Assembly: GCF_043945595.1 (NCBI RefSeq)
Contig: NZ_JBIFNP010000001.1
Span: forward strand, 372,001 to 436,000
Direction of reading: 5' to 3'
Source: Paenibacillus_S sp043945595
Lineage (GTDB): Bacteria > Bacillota > Bacilli > Paenibacillales > NBRC-103111
DNA length: 64,000 nt
This document shows, one piece after another, positions 16,418-24,703 of this stretch (the first letter of the stretch is position 1; each line of letters opens with the position of its first letter). Both the position numbers and the translations under genes were made by a program. A model generated the notes under the pieces. It was not told the DNA's origin. It did no database searches and was given only the letters and a program-made list of their open reading frames with translations.

Positions 16418-17314
16418 ATGACTTATGAAGAGCTATGGTATAGAGCGGCCGGTATGCTGCTTGCCCTATTCATTTGTTTCCTGTATGTTCTGGCGGCTTA
16501 TATGGTTCACCGCAAGCTTAGGTCTCCTGTATCCTTGAAGCATTTGACCCGGCTGCAGTATATGCGGCTGCGCGGCTGGCTTCACAATCCGGAGCTGGAG
16601 CAAAAGCTTGCCGGCACCGGCTATCCGTTCCGTCTGAACGCTTGGCGCATTCAATCGCTTCGTTATGGCATTGCGTTCGTATGGCTGATGAACAGCGTCT
16701 ACGACGAACTGATTCAGGGACAGGAGCATCATTGGGCTCGTGTGGTTTTGAAGCTGTGGGGACCGGTGGTTTTATTGCTGGCAACGAATACGAAGGCTTC
16801 CTTGTTAACTTATTTTTTAAGCAAATGGAAAGAAGTAGACGATGGGGAGAAGAATCGGGAGCTGTTCATGATCTACAGCATGATAGCCGACGAGTTAAAA
16901 AGCAGCGGCCGCCGCAGGCTTAATTTACATACCCTTTTAACGAAGCTAAGGGACTACACGATACGGATTAAACCGTCGTTGAATAAAGGGCTGCGGCTTT
17001 TTGACGAAGGAGAGCACGCTGCATTAAATGCGATCGCCGAGGACATCGGAACCCGTGAAGCCAAGGAGCTGTGCAAGCTGCTGGCGGATTTGGAGCTGAC
17101 ACCGCCCGAAGAGCTTTCGGCGCTGGTCGATGCAAGGGAGGAGAGCTACACCCAGATGCTGCGGGAAAACCGCAGGAGACGCCGCAGGTTTTTCGGCAAT
17201 TTGGCTTATGCCGCAGCCTTCAGTCCGCTGCTGATTTATTTGTGGAATGCCCTTAATGTGGCACAGCAGTATGTGACGGATTTAGCGAGGAATACGAACC
17301 AATTTGGATCCTAA
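16418..17314 (+). CDS. TadC-like membrane protein
   Basis: A 298-residue protein with an N-terminal membrane segment (residues 9-30), a second hydrophobic region at 110-135 and one at the C-terminus (AYAAAFSPLLIYLWNAL). The long cytoplasmic region contains ELFMIYSMIADELKSSGRR and a basic RRRRRFF run before the last segment. Its position 20 bases after the TadB-like gene and its topology fit TadC, the second platform protein, although conserved T2SSF motifs are weak. ATG 16418 lies some 13 bases after AAGGAACGG, a loose spacing that may mean translational coupling. Confidence 0.6.
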   Translation: MTYEELWYRAAGMLLALFICFLYVLAAYMVHRKLRSPVSLKHLTRLQYMRLRGWLHNPELEQKLAGTGYPFRLNAWRIQSLRYGIAFVWLMNSVYDELIQGQEHHWARVVLKLWGPVVLLLATNTKASLLTYFLSKWKEVDDGEKNRELFMIYSMIADELKSSGRRRLNLHTLLTKLRDYTIRIKPSLNKGLRLFDEGEHAALNAIAEDIGTREAKELCKLLADLELTPPEELSALVDAREESYTQMLRENRRRRRRFFGNLAYAAAFSPLLIYLWNALNVAQQYVTDLARNTNQFGS

Positions 17315-17338
17315 CGAACGAATGAGGAGTGATTGGCA

Positions 17339-17659
17339 TTGAAACCGGCTTTGGAGAAGTTTCTGTTAATCGCAGCTACCCTTGCTGCCATTGGAATTTT
17401 TATTTATGTCGCCCTCTGGACCTCCATTAAGGACAAGAAAACGCAGATGGATAATTTATTTAACAGCACCAATGTTCCGACGAGCTATCATTTTATGATT
17501 CCGCCTTCTTCATCTTCTTCCCCTTCTTTAACGACGGAGCCTAAGCTTGGGCCGAGTGACCGAACGATGGATCGAGAGGGAAAGCTGGGCGATAGCTCGA
17601 AATGCTTGCTTGACAGTGCCGCTGGCAGCGGGCAAGTCAAAGATACTGCATTTATATGA
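17339..17659 (+). CDS. Small pilin-like or TadE-like membrane protein of the Tad-like locus
   Basis: A 106-residue protein from TTG 17339, nine bases after GAGGAG. Residues 1-28 carry a short charged lead with Glu before one membrane segment (LEKFLLIAATLAAIGIFIYV). The rest is hydrophilic with a Pro-Ser-rich linker (MIPPSSSSS). The layout resembles Flp-type pilins or the small components of Tad loci, but no clear prepilin-peptidase site is visible. The stop codon overlaps the start of the next gene (ATGA), so it is co-translated. I cannot name it; a pilin-like structural subunit is the leading guess from context. Confidence 0.5.
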   Translation: MKPALEKFLLIAATLAAIGIFIYVALWTSIKDKKTQMDNLFNSTNVPTSYHFMIPPSSSSSPSLTTEPKLGPSDRTMDREGKLGDSSKCLLDSAAGSGQVKDTAFI

Positions 17660-18054
17660 AAGCGGCATTGGTGGAAATGCTGACCGTTTATTTCTTAATG
17701 CTGCTGCTTTTCCAACCGGTGCTGCACGATATTTATTCGACCAGGGCGAATGCGGTCGAGATGGTGCTGGACAGCGCCATTCAGAAAGCATCCAACGCCG
17801 ACAACGGCCGGTTTACGCCGGAAATTATTGATGAAATGCACAGCACGCTGGAGAACACCTTTTTGCTTGATGCAAGTGACATCCGTTTCAACGGTACGAC
17901 AGAATTGACGCCGAGAGGACAGTATATTGAAGGGACCCTATCGGTTAAAAGCACACCGAGGTGGTTGTTTAAAAATTTGTTCGGCAGTTCAGGAGAGGAG
18001 CCGCCGCAAATTTCACGCTATGCCAAGCAAATGAGCGAGGCGCTGGTCCGGTGA
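17656..18054 (+). CDS. TadE-like single-pass protein
   Basis: A 132-residue protein whose first 25 residues are a short start with Glu7 followed by a membrane helix (MLTVYFLMLLLFQPVL). Glu near the beginning of the helix is typical of pseudopilins and TadE/TadF minor subunits. The outer part is predicted mixed alpha-beta with a DSAIQKAS stretch resembling the region after the TadE helix. It overlaps its upstream neighbour by four bases and is followed after six bases by the next small gene. Assignment rests on topology and position, not on a diagnostic motif. Confidence 0.55.
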   Translation: MKAALVEMLTVYFLMLLLFQPVLHDIYSTRANAVEMVLDSAIQKASNADNGRFTPEIIDEMHSTLENTFLLDASDIRFNGTTELTPRGQYIEGTLSVKSTPRWLFKNLFGSSGEEPPQISRYAKQMSEALVR

Positions 18055-18060
18055 TTTGCC

Positions 18061-18555
18061 ATGAAGCGCGCCTTGTTATTGATGTATGTCATTTTATTGT
18101 TTTTATATACGACAAGCTTCGAGGCGGACCGGTTCATCACATCGACTACGCATAACCGGCTGAAGTTTGCTTTGAATCACGGGGGGCATGACGCTGCGCT
18201 TCAAATCGATAAGGGCGAGCTGGCCGAAGGCCGGATTGTTTTTCGGCCGCCAGCGGCACGGGCCGCTTTTGAAGCGGCTCTGCAGTTCAATCTGCAGCTG
18301 CTTGCGAATGGAACGCCGATGGAGGGGAGCCTTCTGCACTCCGCCCCGTTGATTGTATTCGAAGATTATGTGGATGACCGCACGCCGGGAGTTGTGTTTC
18401 CTTACCGGTATGTTCAAGAGAGCAGGCTGATTGACAAAGTACTGAAAGGGCCGGCTGTCGTTTATCAGGTGAAGGTAAAGCTGCCTCGTACCAATGCATT
18501 GTCATTCGACGGTTATATTTACAAAACGGTAGTTTATGAATATCCGCTGCTGTAG
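18061..18555 (+). CDS. Single-pass extracytoplasmic protein of the Tad-like locus
   Basis: A 164-residue protein with an N-terminal membrane segment (ALLLMYVILLFLYTTSF, residues 4-20), then an extracytoplasmic domain of about 140 residues with a TTHNRLKFALNHGGHDAAL segment and a C-terminal beta-rich part. In many Firmicute Tad-like loci a protein with this start-domain layout follows the TadE-like gene and may be a minor pilin or tip component. The gene follows the previous one by 6 bases, so it is in the same operon. I recognise no named family. Confidence 0.5.
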   Translation: MKRALLLMYVILLFLYTTSFEADRFITSTTHNRLKFALNHGGHDAALQIDKGELAEGRIVFRPPAARAAFEAALQFNLQLLANGTPMEGSLLHSAPLIVFEDYVDDRTPGVVFPYRYVQESRLIDKVLKGPAVVYQVKVKLPRTNALSFDGYIYKTVVYEYPLL

Positions 18556-18610
18556 AAAACAAAGCAAGGACAAGACATTTACTAATTTTTCAGAGAGGGA
18601 CCAAGGTCCA

Positions 18611-18787
18611 ATGTCCAAAACACGCGTTCGAGTCAACAAAATGAAGCTGAGATTTGCTCTTATTCTAATGGGGATCCTCCGTTTGGCGGCTTATGCTTCC
18701 GCCTGGCTCAGCCTGCTCCCTCAAATGCTGAGAGGGTCTGTACAGGAGCCGGAGGACGGACGCTGGAGGGATGCAAGAAATCTGTGA
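18611..18787 (+). CDS. Possible small membrane protein at the end of the Tad-like locus
   Basis: A 58-codon frame from ATG 18611, preceded by AGAGGGACCAAGGTCC. It has a basic N-terminus and one hydrophobic segment (FALILMGILRLAAYASAWLS). It follows the Tad-like genes directly and precedes the esterase gene by about 100 bases. There is no family resemblance, and the frame may be chance. Confidence 0.3.
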   Translation: MSKTRVRVNKMKLRFALILMGILRLAAYASAWLSLLPQMLRGSVQEPEDGRWRDARNL

Positions 18788-18892
18788 CCCTTGGCCCCTT
18801 TGCTTCGTAAGAGCCGGTTGAAAGCAGGAAGAAGTTGGAGTACTCTTACAGAAGAAGCGGGGCATGTCTCCGCAAAAGGAGGGGCATAAAGC

Positions 18893-19705
18893 ATGGCATT
18901 TATGGATTGTCATTTTTTCTCGGAGACGCTGGGCGTTTCTGCCTCGATGTATGTTATTTTACCTCAGCCGGCTGCAGGACAAATCGGCATGAAGTCTAAT
19001 GTAGTGGGTAAGAAGCATCCTACCCTTTACTTATTGCACGGGCTGTCCGACGATCATACGATTTGGATGCGGCGGACTTCCATCGAGCGGTATGCTGCCG
19101 AGCGCGGCTTAGCTGTGGTGATGCCGGCGGTTAACAGGAGCTTCTACACAGACATGGCGCACGGCTACCGTTACTGGTCCTTCGTCAGCCAGGAGCTGCC
19201 TGCTTTGGCCCGTTCCTTTTTCCCATTATCGGAAGAGCGGGAGGATAATTTTGCAGCGGGGTTGTCTATGGGCGGTTACGGAGCGTTGAAGCTGGTCTTA
19301 TCCTGCCCTGACCAGTTCGCTGCGGGAGCCAGCCTGTCCGGCGTAATGGATGTGGCTGAAACGGTAACGAGGAGAGACCCGGTTGAGTTCAGTAACGTAT
19401 TCGGCGATCTTGCACAGTTAGCCGGCAGCCGCAACGACTTGTTCCGGCTGGCTGAAGACACGGCGTCCGGATCGGCTCCTCTGCCCAAGCTGTATCAATG
19501 CTGCGGAACGGAAGACTCCTTGTACCAAGGCAATGTCCGTTTCCGCGATCATTGCAGGCAGCTGGGACTGGATTTGACCTATGAGGAGGAACCGGGTACC
19601 CATGAATGGGGTTACTGGGATCGCAAAATCCAATCGGTGCTGCAGTGGCTGCCGATCCGTCAGCAGCCGTCGTTGACATCAGGAGGAGGCGAAGAGCATG
19701 AGTGA
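18893..19705 (+). CDS. Esterase D/tributyrin esterase family hydrolase
   Basis: A 270-residue alpha/beta hydrolase of the putative esterase (esterase D, S-formylglutathione hydrolase, EstA) family. The nucleophile motif is GLSMGGYGALK, the oxyanion region LLHGLSDDHTIWMRR, and the catalytic His sits in GTHEWGYWD; the acid is probably the Asp in GTEDSLY. No signal peptide is seen, so it acts in the cytoplasm on short acyl esters. ATG 18893 follows AAAGGAGGGGCATAAAGC. The end overlaps the start of the M24 peptidase gene by 8 bases, which indicates coupled translation. Confidence 0.85.
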   Translation: MAFMDCHFFSETLGVSASMYVILPQPAAGQIGMKSNVVGKKHPTLYLLHGLSDDHTIWMRRTSIERYAAERGLAVVMPAVNRSFYTDMAHGYRYWSFVSQELPALARSFFPLSEEREDNFAAGLSMGGYGALKLVLSCPDQFAAGASLSGVMDVAETVTRRDPVEFSNVFGDLAQLAGSRNDLFRLAEDTASGSAPLPKLYQCCGTEDSLYQGNVRFRDHCRQLGLDLTYEEEPGTHEWGYWDRKIQSVLQWLPIRQQPSLTSGGGEEHE

Positions 19706-20891
19706 AATTAACAGCCGTATTGAGAAACTTCAGGAAAGATTGCGTCAGCAGCAGGCGGAAGGATGCCTTATTACGCAAAATGTAGACTTGTACTATTTTA
19801 CCGGATCGATGCAAACGGGTTATTTGTTCGTGCCCGTCGAAGGAGAGGCCCGTTTTTTCGTCAGACGCAGCGTTGTCAGGGCTGAAAGCGAATCGGCCGT
19901 CCCCGTGGAGGCGCTCGGATCGTTCCGCGATTTCTGCAGACGGCTGGCACAGCTGTATCCTTCTATATTTCTGACGGCAGGTGCGGATCGTAAGTTACGG
20001 ATCGCCGCAGAGTTCGACGTACTGCCTGTTCAACAGCTTCATCGGCTTCAAGCGGTGCTTCCGGATATGGAGTGGCTTGACGGTTCGTTAATTATTCGTG
20101 AATTGAGGATGATCAAATCTGCAGCGGAAATCGCGTTCATCCGCGAGGCCGCTCGCGTGATCGATTTTGCGTTTGAAACGGCTATGCAGACACTCCGACC
20201 AGGCATGACTGAGCTGGAGCTTATGAGCGGGATCGAGCATACGATCCGTCGTGAAGGTCATATCGGCACGATGCGCATGCGCGGCTATAATCAGGAAGTC
20301 ATTACCGGCATGATCGGAGCGGGCGAAGCGGCAGCCGTACCAAGCTATTTCGACGGCCCGGCCGGCGGACAAGGCTTGTCCGCAGCGGTACCCCAGAGCG
20401 TCAGCAGACGTCCAATCAGGCAAGGGGAACCGATTCTGATTGATATCGGCTGCTGCATTGAGGGGTACGTCATCGATCAGACGCGGACGGTGTCGCTGGG
20501 AGCGCCTGATGAAGACCTGCTGCAGGCCTATCATGTTACGGAAGCCATTCTTCGCAGCGTGGAAACGGAATTGAAGCCGGGTACGGTTTGCGAGCATTTG
20601 TACAGAAAATCTCTGATGATGGCGGACGAGGCCGGTTTAAGCGGTCACTTTATGGGCTTTGGCGCGGATCAGGTGAAATTTCTTGGTCATGGCATCGGTC
20701 TGGAGATCGATGAGCTTCCTGTATTGGCTAGAGGCTTCCATTATCCGCTGCAGCCGGGCATGGTCATTGCTATCGAGCCTAAATTTACTTTCCTGGGACG
20801 AGGCGTCGTTGGGATTGAGAACAGCTATGCCATTACAGAGAACGGCTTTGAGAAGCTGACGGTAACCCGCGAAGGCTGGATTCAATTGTAA
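19698..20891 (+). CDS. M24 family Xaa-Pro aminopeptidase-like metallopeptidase
   Basis: A 397-residue creatinase-fold protein: an N-terminal domain of about 130 residues and a C-terminal pita-bread domain with the five metal ligands visible (Asp in LIDIG, Asp in IDQTRTV, His in LGHGIGLE, Glu in IEPKF, Glu in IENSY). The family removes N-terminal residues next to proline or cleaves dipeptides; the longer VPQSVSRRPIRQGE linker is like the YqhT/PepQ-like group. ATG 19698 follows AGGAGGCGAAGAGC inside the esterase gene. A strong terminator follows at 20934-20983. Confidence 0.85.
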   Translation: MSEINSRIEKLQERLRQQQAEGCLITQNVDLYYFTGSMQTGYLFVPVEGEARFFVRRSVVRAESESAVPVEALGSFRDFCRRLAQLYPSIFLTAGADRKLRIAAEFDVLPVQQLHRLQAVLPDMEWLDGSLIIRELRMIKSAAEIAFIREAARVIDFAFETAMQTLRPGMTELELMSGIEHTIRREGHIGTMRMRGYNQEVITGMIGAGEAAAVPSYFDGPAGGQGLSAAVPQSVSRRPIRQGEPILIDIGCCIEGYVIDQTRTVSLGAPDEDLLQAYHVTEAILRSVETELKPGTVCEHLYRKSLMMADEAGLSGHFMGFGADQVKFLGHGIGLEIDELPVLARGFHYPLQPGMVIAIEPKFTFLGRGVVGIENSYAITENGFEKLTVTREGWIQL

Positions 20892-20933
20892 CCGCTGAAT
20901 GCAATTCTAAAAGCACATATTATTTGCTGGAAC

Positions 20934-20983
20934 GCCCCAAGCCGCTGCGGCATCCTATTGCCCAGCGGTTTGGGGCTATTTTA
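20934..20983 (+). terminator. Terminator after the M24 peptidase gene
   Basis: GCCCCAAGCCGCTG pairs with CAGCGGTTTGGGGC (one G-T pair), followed by TATTTTA. Confidence 0.85.
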
Positions 20984-21328
20984 GCGCACATTCAGCTATA
21001 AATGTCTTAATGTATACGTTGAGAACGCAATGCCAGGCGTTGAAGTCCAGCCGGCGGCGTGAGCCTCTGTTTTTCCAATTCCCCTAATCCTTCTTAATAT
21101 GCTTTGGTTGCGGAAGCCGCCATAGCCGTCTTTGCCATTACCTTTTCCGTTATTAGTACCTGCACCTTTATCTATCTATATCTACCTCTATATCTACCTC
21201 TATATCTACCTCTATATCTACCTCTATGTCTATCTCTATGTCTATCTCTCTGTTTATATCTATATCTTTACCTTAACGCAGCGTCAAGGTTTATAATCAT
21301 AGCAGATGCAAATCAAGGAGGAAGCGGT
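20984..21328 (+). other. Intergenic stretch with a 12-nt array
   Basis: No gene. It holds the polypyrimidine array at 21164-21272 and then the leader of the MerR-methyltransferase gene, with AAGGAGG at 21315-21321. Confidence 0.6.
21164..21272 (+). repeat. 12-nt polypyrimidine tandem array
   Basis: About eight copies of a unit close to CTCTATATCTAC, decaying to CTCTATGTCTAT at the downstream end. It ends some 57 bases before the TTG start of the MerR-methyltransferase gene and shares the CTCT-N8 pattern and orientation of the 7030-7180 array. Confidence 0.85.
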
Positions 21329-22385
21329 TTGAAGATCAATACGCTCGCTCAAAGGCTCGGCGTTACCCCCAGAGCGATCCGGTTTTATGAGGAGAAGGGG
21401 CTGCTGCCCTCCGGCAAAAGAGAAGCGAACGGCTACCGCATTTACAATGAATCGGATGCCTGGAGGCTGCAGACGATCGTTGCATTAAGGGAGTTCGGCC
21501 TGTCTTTGGACACCATCGAAACACTGCTGTACGGATTGGACAAAGGAGACCCGGAGACGGTTCGCGAGCAGCTGGAGCTGCAGCGGTCGGTATTGTTCTC
21601 TCAATGGGTTCAATGGAAATCGGTGTTATCCGCTATGGACCGGATGATTGAACAATGGGGCGGACAGCGAGCCGTGCCCGCTGATGAGCTATTTCGGCTG
21701 GCGGAGCATATCAAGCAGGTGAAGGCGACCCGGTCCGTCGTGGACGAACCGCTGGAATTACGATCAGGCGGCGGAGCGGTTCGATGCGGCAGACGAAAGT
21801 CCCGTAGGAGCTATTGCTACAGCCTCCGAATACGAGCAGGCGCTTCGTTATACGGCGGAGTGGATCGCGCCGCAGCCTGGAGAATCGGGCCTCGACATCG
21901 GAGCGGGCACAGGAAACTTGACCTCCCGTCTGGCGGCGGGGGGAGCGGCGCTTTTTGCCGTGGAGCAGTCGAGGTCGATGCTTGCGAGGTGCCGTGCCAA
22001 GCTGCCGTCGGTGACGTGCAAGCTCGGCAATTTTTTGGCGCTGCCATTCTTTGAAGGGAAGTTTGATTTTGTGGCGACGAGCTTTGCCTTTCATCATTTG
22101 ACCGGAGAGCAGCAGCTGCTGGCGCTGGAGGAAATGCACCGCGTGCTGAAGCAGCAGGGCCGCATTGTTATCACCGGCTTGATGTACGAGGATTCGGCTG
22201 CCGGAAAGCGGATTTTGCAGGAGCTGGAGCAGGCGGGCAGCCGTCAGCTTGTGCGGGAGCTTGGCGAACGTTATCCTTCGGACCGCCGGCAGCTGCTGCA
22301 ATGGATGCGCGAACACGGATACATCACCGTCCAGCAGCAATTGAACCCGTGGATTCATATGGTGTATGCTGTCCGTAAGTCTTGA
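21329..22385 (+). pseudogene. MerR regulator fused to a SAM-dependent methyltransferase, frame interrupted
   Basis: TTG 21329 lies seven bases after AAGGAGG. Residues 1-70 are a MerR winged helix (TLAQRLGVTPRAIRFYEEKGLLP), then a coiled dimerisation helix to about residue 130. In the next frame follows a class I methyltransferase: GLDIGAGTGNLTSRLAAGG is motif I, FDFVATSFAFHHL covers motif IV, and VLKQQGRIVITG is motif VI. Dropping one base of TCCGTCG near 21736 joins the two as TRSSWTNRWNYDQAAERFD, a continuous 351-residue protein. Fused MerR-methyltransferases occur in Firmicutes; the MerR part probably senses the compound that the other half methylates (inference). The convergent HupE gene ends 10 bases on. 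Confidence 0.75.
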
Positions 22386-22395
22386 CTGGAGTGCG

Positions 22396-23523
22396 TTATC
22401 CTGCGGAGCCGATCACTCCCGTTCTTTCCAGCAGCCACCATACCGCCTGCAGGAAAATGACTAAGGAGCCGGCGACCAGAAGCTTTGAGTACCAGCTTTT
22501 TTTACGCAGCTGCAGGAGCAGCGGCATCACCAGCAGGACGATGGCTAGCTGGCCGGTTTCTACTCCGAGATTAAATGTAAGCAGCGAGCTGATAAAATAG
22601 GATTTCGGCAGGCCGATCTCCTCCAGCGCTCCCGCAAAGCCCATCCCGTGAATAAGTCCGAACACGAAGGTAAGCAGCCAGCGAAGCTCGTGCTTTTTGG
22701 ACCACACATTTTCGAGGGCTACATAACATATGGTCAGAGCGATAGCGGACTCGATCCACGCCGGGGCAATGCGGATGAAGCCTGTCGCGGCAAGGAACAG
22801 GGTGATGCTGTGCGCTATCGTAAATGCGGTCACGATCCGGATGATATCCTTCCAGCGCCGCGAAACGAACAACAGCGAGAAGAGAAACAAAATATGATCG
22901 TAGCCGGTCACAATGTGTTCGATCCCGAGAGTGAAATATTTGAGCAAGGTCGAGCCCCATGTCGCCGGATGCATAGATTCATAATGATAGGATCGGTGGG
23001 AGGCGTCAAAAACCGTTTGGTCAATATCTTGACCTTCTTCGATAATGGCAAAATTCATATGCAGCGGATCGGCATCCTCAAATATCAGGTTGTATTCTAT
23101 CGTAAACCCGTTGACCGGCGTAGAGCTGGTATATTCCAGCTGAAAGCTGACGCCGCTGATCGTTTCTTTCTCCGTTTTCTCCATCCCCTGCAGATGAAAG
23201 GTCATCGGCTCCATGTTCTGTTCCAAGCGCAAATGGTCCCGCAGATCAGTCTCGATAGCGCTACGCTGCTGCAACAGCTCCTCGGAGGAAAGCTTATCAT
23301 CCCGGTTCGCATCATACTTAAGGAGGCTCAGCTCGGGAATAAACAGCTCGTAGTCCACACGGTCCGGATGCACGCTCAATTGCGAGTAACCATTATTCAG
23401 AGGATGGGCCTCGGCAGCTTGTCTATCATTGATTAACCCCCAAAAAAGTGATACTATTAGTAGAATTAAGAACAGACGCAACGCGATTTTCATCGCTCGA
23501 ATCATACTTGTTATTCGAAACAT
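22396..23523 (-). CDS. HupE/UreJ family membrane protein
   Basis: A 375-residue protein with a signal sequence (residues 10-35), an extracytoplasmic domain of about 170 residues and then seven or so membrane segments. The membrane half carries the HupE/UreJ signatures GIEHIVTGYDHILFLFSLL and FGLIHGMGFAGAL, with conserved His that in related proteins are linked to nickel or cobalt uptake. The outer domain has a DANRDDKLSSEE segment like a single EF-hand loop. In Paenibacillus these long HupE proteins have no assigned cargo; no urease or hydrogenase gene lies in the window. No terminator is seen between it and the opposing gene. Confidence 0.8.
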   Translation of the reverse strand: MFRITSMIRAMKIALRLFLILLIVSLFWGLINDRQAAEAHPLNNGYSQLSVHPDRVDYELFIPELSLLKYDANRDDKLSSEELLQQRSAIETDLRDHLRLEQNMEPMTFHLQGMEKTEKETISGVSFQLEYTSSTPVNGFTIEYNLIFEDADPLHMNFAIIEEGQDIDQTVFDASHRSYHYESMHPATWGSTLLKYFTLGIEHIVTGYDHILFLFSLLFVSRRWKDIIRIVTAFTIAHSITLFLAATGFIRIAPAWIESAIALTICYVALENVWSKKHELRWLLTFVFGLIHGMGFAGALEEIGLPKSYFISSLLTFNLGVETGQLAIVLLVMPLLLQLRKKSWYSKLLVAGSLVIFLQAVWWLLERTGVIGSAG

Positions 23524-23616
23524 GGAACACCTCGATTTTAATGGTTGGGCCCATTTTCATCATCACCCTATTCGGGCATGAATGTGTAGGACGTTAGTCT
23601 TGGGGAGGAATGACCT

Positions 23617-23997
23617 ATGCTGCGCTTGGGACAAAAAATTATAATTATTGCTGACAGCTTCGAGCAAAATTTGCCGGTTGGCGAGTACGGATACATCATC
23701 GCTTATGACCGGAATGCGGATAACGTTTTTGACTACGTTGTGCGGATTCCTAAAATAAATAAACATTTTTTTGTCTGCGGAGCCGACATTGAGCTGGAAG
23801 AAGTGCTGATTCAGCAGGAAGTAGACCGGCTGGAGCGCGAAGCTTTGATCGACTATGCCCTGTCTACTCGCAATGAAGAGCTGTTCAACCGTATTATGAA
23901 TGGAGAGCCGCAGGAGGAAGAGCCGGCGGAAACAGCCAAGGAAGTCCAGTCGCAGGCCGATTTTATTAAGCAGGTAAACTTAAAGGCCTGGATTTGA
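23617..23997 (+). CDS. IDEAL-domain protein of unknown function
   Basis: A 126-residue acidic protein, ATG 23617 after TTGGGGAGGAATGACCT. The first 65 residues are beta-rich (LGQKIIIIADSFEQNLPVGEYG) and look like a small SH3-like or KOW-like barrel. Residues 80-100, LIDYALSTRNEELFNRIMNG, match the IDEAL domain seen in ComK and YpiB-like proteins, where it mediates peptide binding to ClpC adaptors. The tail is charged. It stands alone ahead of the gat operon and ends in a terminator. A role in proteolytic control is only a guess from the IDEAL motif. Confidence 0.6.
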   Translation: MLRLGQKIIIIADSFEQNLPVGEYGYIIAYDRNADNVFDYVVRIPKINKHFFVCGADIELEEVLIQQEVDRLEREALIDYALSTRNEELFNRIMNGEPQEEEPAETAKEVQSQADFIKQVNLKAWI

Positions 23998-24087
23998 TAG
24001 GCGATTCTTCTCTTGGGAAGCAACCGGTTCCTATATGAATTTACTAGAATAAGATACTTATGCCTGCCTGAGGGATAGTCTGTCTAC

Positions 24088-24109
24088 GCCTGCGGAGCGG
24101 GCTTTTTTT
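24088..24109 (+). terminator. Terminator after the IDEAL-domain gene
   Basis: Short GC hairpin GCCTGC/GCGGGC with loop GGA, followed by seven T. Confidence 0.75.
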
Positions 24110-24260
24110 GCTGCATTCCTTAACAGCGGACCGCAGCAGCCGGACCACGGACAAATTTCAAGGCAGCGGTCATTTTTTTAAAATTCATCGGCTGGTATGG
24201 GCCCTATTATATCAGGAAATGAATAGCTAGAGATACATGGAGCAGCCATGGAATAGGCAA

Positions 24261-24289
24261 TTGAGTTCAAAATCCATCTAGTTTATAAT
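24261..24289 (+). promoter_or_regulatory. Sigma-A promoter of gatCAB
   Basis: TTGAGT (24261-24266), 17-base spacer, TATAAT (24284-24289), 80 bases before gatC. Confidence 0.75.
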
Positions 24290-24368
24290 AAGAGGATGAA
24301 TTTTTAGCTTTGCTGTCGAATTGTGGAAGTATCGGTACAGCAGAACATAACGAAGCGGGAGGCAAGCG

Positions 24369-24656
24369 ATGAGTATTTCGATCCAAGATGTGGAGCACGT
24401 GGCTAAATTGGCGAGGCTTGAGCTGAGCGAACAGGAGCAGCACAAGCTCACGGAGCAGTTGAACGCCATTTTAAAATATGCTGAGAAATTAAACGAGCTG
24501 GATACCGATCAGGTCGAACCGACCAGCCATCCGATGCCGCTCTCGAACGTCATGCGCGAGGATGTGTCCAGACCATCCCTGCCGATCGAGAAGGTATTGC
24601 TGAACGCGCCGGATGAAGAAGACGGGCAAATTAGAGTACCGGCCGTATTGGAATAG
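24369..24656 (+). CDS. gatC: Asp-tRNA(Asn)/Glu-tRNA(Gln) amidotransferase subunit C
   Basis: A 95-residue subunit that clamps GatA to GatB in the transamidosome making Gln-tRNA(Gln) and, where needed, Asn-tRNA(Asn). Conserved GatC features are seen: VEHVAKLARLELSEQEQ at residues 8-24, the FxxILKYxExLNELDTDxVEPTSHP stretch (here about 30-52) and a C-terminal KVLLNAPDEEDGQIRVPAVLE. Length is exact for the family. ATG 24369 follows GGGAGGCAAGCG. It opens the gatC-gatA-gatB operon. Confidence 0.95.
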   Translation: MSISIQDVEHVAKLARLELSEQEQHKLTEQLNAILKYAEKLNELDTDQVEPTSHPMPLSNVMREDVSRPSLPIEKVLLNAPDEEDGQIRVPAVLE

Positions 24657-24703
24657 CGGAACAACGACAAACGATTCGCACTAGTTGAAGGGAGGACGCA
24701 GCT

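Larger units (their letters stand above)
23998..24368 (+). other. Intergenic region before the gat operon
   Basis: No gene. It contains a terminator (24088-24109) and the gat promoter (24261-24289). Confidence 0.6.
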
